Assembly (NCBI GenBank): GCA_025201705.1
Contig: MU616639.1
Coordinates: forward strand, 1 to 64,000
Direction of reading: 5' to 3'
Length of the DNA: 64,000 nucleotides
Source of the DNA: Dissophora ornata
Lineage: Eukaryota > Mortierellomycota > Mortierellomycetes > Mortierellales > Mortierellaceae
Shown piece after piece: positions 25,121-37,425 of the stretch; position 1 is the stretch's first letter, and each line of letters opens with the position of its first letter. Under the pieces are notes generated by a model. It ran no database searches and had not been told where the DNA came from. It saw only the letters and a program-made list of their open reading frames with translations. The translations under genes were made by a program, and so were the position numbers.

Positions 25121-25900
25121 ATGTCTTACGAACTTGATTCAGACGACAAGGTTGAGATCGGGAGGCTAGCCACCTGGTCTGTTTCCTCAGCAAAGACTAA
25201 CTGCGGCCTCGAGATGCTTCGCGACAACGACCTCAAGACTTACTGGCAGTATGTATTGTATCATGATTCACTCTGTGCTCTCTTTCCGAGGCCTTGTCCA
25301 AGTAACCACCTTGTATTCGGCACGATAGATCAGACGGACCGCAGCCTCACATTGTCAACATGCAGTTCGAGAAAAAGACGTCTGTCCAGCAAGTGTCCAT
25401 TTATTATGACGCAAAGGAGGATGAAAGCTACACACCCTCGCGGATAAGCATCAGAGGAGGAACAGGTTATCATGACCTGAAAGAGCTCATCAATATGGAA
25501 CTAGAAGTGATCGTGGGATGGGTCAACATCAACCTAGAGGACATGCCGGGAAGGTAGAGCGACCCTTTGCAGATCCATTTGCGTTATCCCTTCCACCGGC
25601 ACAGGTTCTAACTGGTGTTGAGCTTTGCATTCTAGTGGGCGACCACCGAGGGTATTTCTGCTTCAATTGGCCATTATCTCCAACCAGCTCGGCGGGAAGG
25701 ATACCCACATTAGACAATTGAAGCTCTTTGCGACGCGCGGGTAAGCCGGTGCAGTCGTTGTATTTAATAACGGAGCACTGAAGATACCAATGCATCGAAC
25801 TAACCTAACTTCGGCTTCTCCATGTAGACCTCATCCGACCGAGAATGAGCAGCATCCTTTCACATCATCAGAGTTCCTGCAGTGCTCCACCCTTCGTTGA
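25121..25900 (+). CDS. DOC1: Anaphase-promoting complex subunit 10 (APC10/DOC1)
   Basis: Four exons: 25121-25248, 25329-25553, 25636-25740 and 25828-25900; 176 residues, near the 185 of the human protein. Almost the whole protein is one DOC (galactose-binding-like) domain: EIGRLATWSVSSAK, then LKTYWQSDGPQPHIVNMQF with its first splice, KKTSVQQVSIYYD, TPSRISIRGG, and LQLAIISNQLGGKDTHIRQL. APC10 helps the coactivator recognise D-box substrates in the APC/C ubiquitin ligase. Each junction restores the family sequence. The short tail after LKLFATRG lacks an obvious Ile-Arg end, which in some orthologues contacts Cdc27. Confidence 0.93.
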
Positions 25901-26327
25901 TTCTCCTTTTGCTGTTTGTGTAAAGATATGCAAAGTTTGGATGTACGATCCGCATCTGTCCCGGCAAGGCCAGTACTTGGGCACCGAGTCATTATAGATC
26001 GATTGAATTGATCTACTGGTCTCTGTCCACTCATCCAGCAAACAAGACCTGTACTTTTCGTCTCCTTGACCCAGCACACAAACCTGTTACATGAGTAACA
26101 ATAAACAAGAGTTGCATGTCGAGCACAAAGAAACCCAACAGGCCATGTCGCTGATCAGATGAGGCTCCCCTGGTCGATCGTGGCCATGGAGTTGAAGGCA
26201 CAGGACGAGGAAGGGAAGAGACCGATAGGAATTTGAATGATTTTTGTGGCGCGTCCCTTTTTATTTGCCTCATTTCTGTTCTCATTATTTCACTTGCTAA
26301 AAAATTGATGGCTGTGCGTCGCGTCTG
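25901..26327. other. Convergent spacer APC10 / aspartic protease
   Basis: 3' UTR space of two convergent genes. Nothing recognised. Confidence 0.6.
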
Positions 26328-28126
26328 TCAAAGGATGAGGCATTGACAGCCGCGTTGTTTCTGAATATCGTCAATCTCCTCTTTCATTTGCTCCATGATT
26401 GAGGGCTTGATCCTGATAGGCGGAATGCATTTGGCTATTCCTATGCGATTTTCGCCTAGATCAAACACGCACTGGGATTTGCACTCAAGTTAGACGTCAT
26501 AGTCCTTTCTAGTCTCGTATTGAACAAGCTTGGAGTTAGACTTACGTAGTTTTGTTTAATAAAGACGTCCCCGAGGATCCAGATTGGCTATTCAAAAAAG
26601 AAGGTGGGTCAGTCATCGAATATCGTCTGGACTGCGTCTAATCCATAATCCAGTCAGGTTGCGACTTACGATGTCATCATTACTAGCAATGCCTGAGTAG
26701 ACATAGCCCCGCTTGCCGTCGACATCCTCGCGCAGGATGTCTTTCATTACCACATCAAACTTGACTCCATTCAGTACAAACTGAATGCCGCTCAAGGCCT
26801 CAACCTCCGGCGTCTTGTGAATAATCCAACCGTTCGCGTCGTCGTAGATAGCGCCGGGAATCTGAGCGTGGATCGCTTTAGCAACAGGTGTAGGCACAAC
26901 GACAAGTGTCGTGCCTGAGCAGTTGAGCCAGACACATTTGAAAGCATCAGTCAGTTGCTTCTTTAACATGTCAAAGATATGAAGACAAGCATCTTCAATT
27001 ATGACAGGTCCCTACCGGTGTCAACGATCACGTCTCCCTTCTGCTGCAGATCGACGTTGCCAAAGAAGAGACCGTCGCATTTGACTTGCCAGTACCGCTT
27101 TTCCGTGACAGGAACCCACGTCAGGTCGCCATCAAATCTCGCCGTGTCGTACCCTCCAAAGCGATATTCTATGCACAGCAAGACAGCAAGAAAAGGAAAT
27201 TGTCAGACGACGGGCATAGGGAAGTATTCAACTCGCGAACAAGTTGTGTCCGTCTTACCTCCGCCACCGCCTTCAGTGCTCCTTCCTAGCCACACGCTGA
27301 AGCAAGGAGACTGAATCAACTTGTGCTTGATCAAGTTATCCATGGGTGTTAATGTTCCAGGAACTGAGCAAATCGAGTTGTATGCTAAGCCTAAGATACC
27401 ATCCACAACGTCACTACTGAACGACGTCGACTCGGTTGTAGCTAATCCGATCGTCTGTTCCTCGATCACTAATCCTGCGACGTTGACTCGGTCTTGGCCC
27501 ATAATGCCCTCTACCGCAGAGCCGTCACCATAGCTATCAGCATTTATACAGTCAAACAAGTCAGGATCCACGTACCGCATTATAAAAAAAAGCATCATGA
27601 GAACATAGGTACAGAAAGAGATCCTTACGAGATGTGAAATTTGCCCTTGACGGGTTTGAACGATTTTGATGTAGCCCTGTTGAAGGTGACGCGTCTGTTC
27701 TTGCAAGTCGAATCCGGTACCCAGAGATCACTGCTTCCGGTATCAAAATCCAGTCGCATCTTTTGGTTATCCGATCCTATCTCGACTGTTGTTGCCCATG
27801 CCGGGACACAGACAAATAGGCAACATCATGTTAATATTGTAAGAGTAAGTGAACACCTTATAACGCGGACACTAACGAATGAATGTTATCGAACCTTCGG
27901 CGTAATATTGAATGTCTCGAGCGACATCTGTCAGTGTCTCGATATAGGGTGGGGTTATGCCAGTCGTAGCAGCTGCGCCAGTATCCATTTTTAGGCGCTG
28001 AAAGAATCCTGGCTTGCTAGAGCGTGGCTTGTGCCTGGCAGCCGCGCGCTTGACAGAATCCGGAGTCCTGGGCTCATAGGAAGGGTTGTTGGTCAATTGA
28101 AGCGAGTAAATCTTTTCCTCTGACAT
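26328..28126 (-). CDS. Pepsin-family (A1) aspartic protease without signal peptide
   Basis: Seven exons: 28126-27895, 27785-27629, 27533-27259, 27168-27016, 26914-26670, 26587-26546 and 26471-26328; 415 residues. Both catalytic aspartates are present (DFDTGSSDLWVPD and VDTGTTLVVV), as are the flap (YGDGS) and the C-terminal lobe motif WILGDVFIKQNYCVFD. The N-terminus resembles the propeptide of rhizopuspepsins (KIYSLQLTNNPSYEPR), but no hydrophobic signal precedes it: the protein starts MSEEKIYSL and an in-frame stop lies 9 nt upstream of the ATG. After the normal family end (RIGIAKC) there is a charged helical extension ending GCQCLIL, a CaaX-like box. The gene may encode a cytosolic, possibly lipidated protease, or a signal-bearing first exon may be missing. 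Confidence 0.9.
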
Positions 28127-28588
28127 GGCGTTTCACAGGTGTTTTGCGCGTCTTCTCTTCTGTGTTGTTTGGAGTGGAGAATTGGAATGCTGGGGTCAAC
28201 GGCTTTTGTGAGGAAGGAAAGATGGGAAAGATGAAAAGTGAAGAGTGCAAACGGACAACAGCAGAGTACATGTACACGTTCGAAAATAAGCATTTTTTTT
28301 CCCTACAAAGGGGGCATGCGCGCGTGCACACATGGTGGAGAATCTACACCCCCCTGAGCCTGCATATTGACGCGTGCGAACAAAGCGTTGTGCTTCAGGA
28401 ACAGTGACAAACAAATAAAAAGGGGGGAATCGAGTCCACCTGACCAGTAGCGTAACATTCCCCCTGTGCTCGCAAAATCAACTGATTAAAAAGCACAAAT
28501 GTGTTTGAATGCGACCCTTTTCATTTTATTGGAGGGATGATATGTGTCTAAATGCAAAGTGAACAATGGTTGTGTCTGCCTTGGCACT
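28127..28588. other. Spacer between protease gene and YTM1
   Basis: Promoter region of the aspartic protease and 3' UTR of YTM1. A short hydrophobic frame (28093-28293, minus) overlaps the protease start in another frame and cannot be spliced to it simply. Confidence 0.5.
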
Positions 28589-30308
28589 TTATGCTTCGTC
28601 TCGGCCAGACATGTCCTGGACCTTGTGGATCTTCATCTGGTTATCCTCTCCTCCAGAGAGGAGGATGTCGTTACTCCAGTCGATGCTAAACACCTTCTTG
28701 GATCCCTTTCCATGGGACAAGGTATACAGTGCCCCCTTGGCGCGAATATCCCACACCTTGATTAGTCCATCATACGACCCACTGGCCAACATGTACGACG
28801 ACGATGGAGACCAGGACACTGACGTGACCCAGTTCTGGTGTCCACTCAACGTTTGCTTCACGACCGACGAGTCATCAGTGCGAGGGTCCCACAAACGGAC
28901 AACAGGATCCGCGTGACCAGTGGCCAAAAGGCCAGAGTGCTGAGAGTAATCCAGCGCATGGACAACCTTTTCGCAGTTCTGTTTGTACACGCCACCATAA
29001 AAAAGAAGGGGTAACGGATGTGAACATCGTGTATAACAAAGACGGTCAAGTAGCACCAGGAAATCAACAGGAATACTGTTCCCTTTGAAATACCTTTGTG
29101 GTGACATTCACATGGTTCTCGACATCCCAGACACGGACAGAATGATCCCATCCACCACTGTACAGGGTATCTGCTGATGTCGGACTGAAGACGACGGCCG
29201 ACACGGGCCCTGTATGTGCTGCGAGAGTGAGAATCGGCGCCTATGAAGCGAACAAAAAAAAGCAGCTCGATCAGTAAGTGAGTTTCTCAGATGCACGCCT
29301 GCAAAAACCACTAAACCACTTCCAGACACTGCGGGCCGCAAGATTCGACGCACAATATACCCACCTTCAGAATCCTGTCTCCCTTGGCAGATTTCCTCTT
29401 CTTGCGTGTTTCTGTGACCTCTTCGATGTGATCACTGACTGTAGGGATTGTGGTAGTCCAGATCTTGATCATAGAATCTGCAGATCCTGATGCGAATCTG
29501 TCTCCATTGGCATTCAAAGAAATGCTTTCGATCCCTGCGGTGTGTCCTCTGCACTCATATAAGATCGAGTGGGTATTGTCTGAGTGGTTGTATTCCCACG
29601 CCAACACAGATCGATCCAATGCACCAGACAGCAATGTACCACTGTCGCCTATTTCATAATCAAATGAGAAGGCCATCAATATTTGCTGCAAATCGAAGCA
29701 CCATCATCCAAGCGCCGTCGTGCCTGGAGATCATATTCCTACCGTCAGATGTGAGCCACTGGACAGCTTTGACGGCTCCGCTGTGTCCTGTCAAGATCTG
29801 AGTGCACTCTGCTTGCTTGTTCCAGAGGCGAACATGGTTGTCGTACGATCCAGTCAAGAAGCCCCCAGGATGGTGGGCTTGTACTGCGCTGACCCAGTCG
29901 TCATGCTCGTATGAAGACAAGGGTGTAGGGGGGAGCATTGACTCGACATACTCAATCGTCAACACATTCTCAGTTGACATATTCTTTTCCTCCAGGTACT
30001 CTGTCAACGACGTCCTCAAGAACTCGCCATCGATCAAAAAGTCAAAAGGTCTTTGCTTTTCTGTAGATAGAAGGGTAATGTTAGTCGTCCGGTTGATTTC
30101 TTCCTTTCCTTATCGAGGCACCTATGGTCGGGTGCGAGAATATCGGAGACTGACCTCCTTCGTTCTGGAGAACAAGATTGATGATTTGCGAGAGTCCATA
30201 GCGTCTGAGACGGGCAGGCGTCTGGATAGCGGTTTCGGGGATGGCATATTGCCTCTGCTGAGTCACAAACTTGACCTGGACCTGAGGTCCATCTGCAAGG
30301 GTGTCCAT
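28589..30308 (-). CDS. YTM1: Ribosome biogenesis WD40 protein YTM1 (WDR12)
   Basis: Multi-exon gene. The N-terminus is an NLE-type ubiquitin-like domain (QVQVKFVTQQRQYAIPE, then LRRYGLSQIINLVLQ) continuing after a splice as KQRPFDFLIDGEFLRTSL. A linker with EYVESMLPPTP leads to a WD40 propeller whose repeats are visible: AHHPGGFLTGSYDNHVRLW, GHTAGIESISLNANGDRFAS, GHQNWVTSVSWSPSSSYMLA, and the last one ending LLSGGEDNQMKIHKV. In the family Ytm1 joins Nop7 and Erb1 in the PeBoW complex for 60S assembly, and its UBL is grasped by the Rea1 MIDAS domain during pre-60S release. A basic loop with RKKRKSAKGD lies between repeats. Confidence 0.92.
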
Positions 30309-30473
30309 TATATTAGATGATGGTGGTGATGAAAATGGAAGGAGGTGTAATGGAGGAGTGAATGGTGGTACTGTTTGGTCGGTCCGTGCAAGTGTGCCAA
30401 AGTGTTCCTCTCAAAAAAAAAAAAAAGAAAATTTTTGTTTACACTTTTTGGTCAACAGTCACTCGTGTATCGT

Positions 30474-32870
<2,397 letters not shown>

Positions 32871-33529
32871 ATGCCGCGAATACCACTGAATGTCGCCGTC
32901 TCGCTACCGCATAAACTAGGACCCCCGCCAAAGTCACTTCCAAAGATCTTCAAGCCAACAGATGCTGAGGCTCGCTCACTGTTTCGTCAACTTTGGCGTA
33001 TGGGCAGTCTGTCTGTCATGTACACAAATCCTGGACGACAAGTGATCCGTCAGAAAATCCGCGAAGGGTTTGAAGAATCAAAGCGGCTCTCAGATGAAGA
33101 CCCCAGGAGATTGAGGCGTCAATGGAAGCTTGGTATGCACTGTGTTTAGGTGGTCGCTTTACTATTGAGAGACTATTACTTAAGATCAATATACGCTACA
33201 CCAGCTACCGCAATCCTAACACTCCATATTCGATTGTAGCATTGAATACCAAATATTTTCTGGAAATCGCTTCGACACGGTTTGGAGTCGAACATTCTGT
33301 AATAAGTAACCTGACAAGGATAACCGCGGAGAACAGTAAAGGGTATGTATTGGCCGCGACGGACGTATTGTTGATGCTCGCACACAATCTCACGCTCTAT
33401 GAGTTTATACACCTTAGATCCACTCGCACCCAAAAGTTGAATATCCGTAATGCACAAAAGGAGGCCGATGAAGAGTATAATGCTGTCATACGCGCGCTGA
33501 ACGATTCCATGGGCCTAAGCTTGCGATAA
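32871..33529 (+). CDS. LYR-motif-like small protein, possibly DUF1763 type
   Basis: Three exons can be read: 32871-33132, 33240-33342 and 33418-33529; about 158 residues. The core has a degenerate LYR-type start (ARSLFRQLWRMGSLSV), a basic helix (RQVIRQKIREGFEES) and a later segment (RFGVEHSVISNLTRIT) reminiscent of fungal DUF1763 proteins; that assignment is from memory and tentative. The N-terminus (MPRIPLNVAVSLPHKLG) has no clear presequence. LYR-family proteins usually bind acyl-ACP or the Fe-S machinery in mitochondria, and the shared promoter with a mitochondrial tRNA synthetase fits that. The second intron could instead be retained, since its frame stays open. Confidence 0.65.
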
Positions 33530-33700
33530 CACAGACGTACCAGGGAGATAGATTGGGCCTTGGTGCCAGAAGCCAAATTTATTGATATTGTGGCTTCGAG
33601 CTCAGGCAGTCACAGAAAAAAAAAAAAAAAGGAAGGGGAGAAAAAGTAAACTGAGCTGGCGGATGTTGATTCTTACCTGTTCACTCCATCACAAACACAC

Positions 33701-35995
33701 ATGGCGAAAGCAAAAACAAAAGGAAAGCGCCAGCCCGCCGAAAAGAAGTTCGATGGCGGTGGTAGCAGCATAAAGGCAGTAAACACTTGGGATGAAATGG
33801 AAGGCGATTCAGAGGATGAATGTAAGCTGCTTTTATGCTTGGGGCTTTAGTGGTGACGCATATTTGATTGTATTAATGACATGCCCCTGGACCTAACAAA
33901 AACTTTTGAAAATCCAGTCCATGACAGCCGTGGCTCAATTCTCCTGGATCATGAGCGAGATCTTGAACGCCGACAATATGACGAGTACGAGGGGAGCGAG
34001 GAGGAGGTCTTCGGCCTGGAAGGCGATGATGATGAAGAGGACGAAGAGGACGAGGACGATCTCGGAGATCTGGATGGTGATCTCGGTCGCGCTCAAGAGG
34101 ATGATGAGTTGGACCTCGACAGTAAGTCAATTGCTACATAATTATGCATACTAGTTCAGGGCCACATGTAACCGTTTCTTTTCAAGTGACGCAGATCTAA
34201 CCCCTGTTTCAAACCCGTCCTATAGAGGCATCTTGGGGTAAAAGCAAGCGCAGTTACTATAATGCCGATGAAATCGAATCTGACGAGGAGACCGCAAAGG
34301 CAGAGGAAGAAGAAGCTCTGAGGCTGCAAAAGAAGAGGATTGCGGAGATGTCAGAGGAGGATTTTGCACCTGAAGAAGAGGAGACCGCTTGGGGCGCTAC
34401 GGCTGGACAAAGCATTTTGGGCGACAAAGATGCAGATCGTGCACTGGTTGAGGGGTTTGAGAAGGAGCTTCAGGGGATTGATTTACTGAAGGCGAAGCAA
34501 GGAGGAGTCGTAGTCGAAAAGATTGCGAAGGCTGGCATCAGCAAACTGTCCAAGCAAGATATTTTGAAAGTGCTGCAGAACCAGAGCCCTGAATTACTCG
34601 ACCTTGTGGAAGAGTTCAAGGAGAAGATTGAGGCTTTGCAGGCTATCGCAGAATTGCTTCAACTCGCCAGCACGTTGCCAACCCCCTACCCTGACGACAA
34701 GGCACCGATGCCCTTTCTTCGCCTGAAATACCAGACGCTCATCAATTACTTGACCAATATCGCATTCTATATCACGCTCAAGACTTCACCAGACACCGGC
34801 GCTGCAGATCTTACAAACCACCCTGTCATCGATGCCCTGTATGAATTGAAAAAGTCAATTGTCAAGCTGGAGAAGATGGAAAAGAAGAAGGCGATCAGCG
34901 AGAGCTTGGATGATTTTGTGGAGATTTTGGAGAATGGTGGTGACCTTGATGATGAAGAAGACGATGAAGACGAGGAGGAGATACGCTATTTGCAGGAGCA
35001 GGAGGCTAAAGCAAAGAAAGCATCCAAGAAGAGCAAGAAGAGCACAAAGATGGCGTCCAGCAAGACAAAGGATATCTCTAAAGCCGAGGAATTTGAGTAC
35101 AACGTGGATCTCGAGGAGGAGTTCGTATCACACAACAAAAAGTCGAAGAAGAATGGCAAGTCAATATTATCGGACAAGAAGCGTAGCCGACTGGAAAGCG
35201 ACTACGGCGATTTGGATGAGTTGCTGGATGTGGACTTGGAGGATAAGGCGCAGAAGAAGAGGTCCCTCCGTGACTACGTTGCCAAGTTGGATCAGAGCGC
35301 TAATAAGCGCTCCAAGATCCTGAGGGGCTCCGGAGACACTGATATCCCATACCGTGAGAAGTTCAAGGACCGCCAAGAGCAGCTGAAGAGACAGGCAGTC
35401 AGGAGCGCGCCTACGCCGGAGAACACTGAGCTCGACGACCTCGAGTGGGACGCCAAGGATATCGCTGCTGCTCGGCGCGTGGGTGGTGATAACGATGACG
35501 ACATCTTTAGCAGCGACGAGGCATCTGGACATCGCGGCCGCGGACAGCAAGAGGCAGATGGCGAAGATTACTACGAGGAGGTTGTCAGAGCCAAGGAGGC
35601 GAAGAAGGCTGCCCGTCAGGCACTAAATGAGAACCTGGAGAAGAGGTATCGTTTATTTCGTATGCTTCTCGTCTTTTGATTAATATTATCTCCATGTTGC
35701 AACTGTGCACTAACCACTCTCTGTTTTTGCATTACACAGCACATCATTCGAGGATACCAGTATGGATCCCAACGACAAGCGCTCGATCTCGTGGCAGATC
35801 CTCAAGAACAAGGGTCTCACCCCTCACCGCAAGAAGGAACAGCGCAACCCAAGAGTCAAGCACAGGAACAAGTACGAGACGGCAAAGAAGAAGATCAAGT
35901 CTGTCAAGCGCGTCTTCACGAGACTCGAAGGAGCGTATGGAGGAGAGAAGACCGGTATCAAGACTGGCCTCGCGCGCAGCGTCAAGTTCTCTTGA
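33701..35995 (+). CDS. UTP3: U3 snoRNP / SSU processome protein UTP3 (SAS10)
   Basis: Four exons: 33701-33821, 33918-34121, 34226-35645 and 35740-35995; 666 residues. The N-terminal third is strongly acidic. The middle holds the Sas10/Utp3/C1D domain (LVEEFKEKIEALQAI, then FLRLKYQTLINYLTNIAFYI). The C-terminal SAS10 domain is diagnostic: KRSISWQILKNKGLTPHRKK, NPRVKHRNKYETAKKKIKSV, ending in the conserved SVKFS. The family acts in the nucleolar small-subunit processome for 18S rRNA maturation and has been linked to silencing in yeast. Start ATG at 33701 (MAKAKTKGKRQP) fits the basic N-terminus of orthologues. Confidence 0.94.
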
Positions 35996-36713
35996 AGCAC
36001 CTGAACGAGCTTTTCATATTCGCATTGCATTGGTATTGTCCTCTAATAAACGAAACAGCATAACAAACACAAAACACAAACACAAACAACAAGCACAGGT
36101 CATCACGTGAAACCCGTACAATTGTCACGTAGGTAGTTGTAGCCAGTGCCGCATTTGGTCATTTCGCAGAGCACAATGATATTATTTTTTTGATCCACCG
36201 CCAGCAACAGGAACGCTATTCGGCAAGGGGTCCAGTGGTCGGTGATTCTACCTCCTCCTCCTCTTCCTTCTGCTTTTCTTTACATCGCCTCCATCTCCCC
36301 ACTCCTCCCTGACCTGTGTGTGTGCTGTCTTCATTCTCCTTTGGGGTTATTACAACACATCATATTGTTATATTTGGTAAGCATGGGAGGAATCGTGTGT
36401 GTGTCCCTGTGAATCGAAATCGGGAAAATGGACATGCCATGTCCGCGTGTTTTTATTTTTCTCTGTTTTTATTTTTTCTGTTTGCCATCGGACCCATTAT
36501 TGGATCATCGGAAACATCTGTGACGAATCACATCCCCCCCGCCTGCCCCGATACTCGGAAGTGGTTCGCCTGCTGATCCGACTGTTTCTATCTTTCTTGC
36601 TGTTCCGATTCACAGGCACAAGGAATCCCTCCGCCTCCTAGTCTTCCCACACCCTTCAGTTTCTTCTTACCATCGACACCGCCCCTTCCGAGCTGACCGC
36701 TTAGTCCAATAAC
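35996..36713. other. Spacer upstream of DNM1
   Basis: Tandem plus-strand spacer containing the UTP3 3' UTR and a C/T-rich leader before the DNM1 start. No separate gene recognised. Confidence 0.6.
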
Positions 36714-37383
36714 ATGAATGACCTGATTCCGCTCGTCAACAAGCTCCAGGATGTCTTCAACACCATCGGGAGCGAACAGATCGATTTACCGCAGATTGTC
36801 GTTGTCGGATCTCAATCCTCTGGAAAGTCCTCTGTGCTGGAGACCATCGTCCAAAAGGACTTCCTGCCCAGAGGCAATGGCGTTGTCACCCGTCGCCCCT
36901 TGGTCTTGCAGCTCGTCAACACGCATGTTAGATCCATCCCATCCTCGTCAAGCTCTTCGGAAAGCACGGTGAATGACGTCCCTGACCGAGCAGAGTTCTT
37001 GCACCTGCCCAACAAGCAGTTCTTTGACTTTGACGAAGTCCGTAGGGAGATTGAGGCCGAGACGGCGCGCGTTGCCGGACAGAACAAGGCCATTTCTAGG
37101 ACGCCCATTCATCTTAAGATCTTTTCAAAGAACGTCCTCAATCTGACCTTGGTTGACTTGCCAGGAGTTACAAAGGTACCTGTTCCAGAATTCAGCAGCC
37201 TTCATATCCTGGTTGTGACTGATACTAACTGTAATCTCATCTCTCTACCATTCGCTAATACAACTGTCACCTTCGCAGATTCCCGTCGGTATGTGATCCA
37301 TCAGGGCACCATGGACGTTCCCCAATGCCACTCTTATCAGCGGTCAAAGCGTGCATGATTTTTTTTTCCTTTCCGAATTTCTC

Positions 37384-37425
<42 letters not shown>

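Noticed and set aside
28093..28293. Hydrophobic frame as a signal peptide exon for the aspartic protease
   Set aside because: It is in another frame, overlaps the start, and no suitable donor/acceptor pair joins it to the protease.
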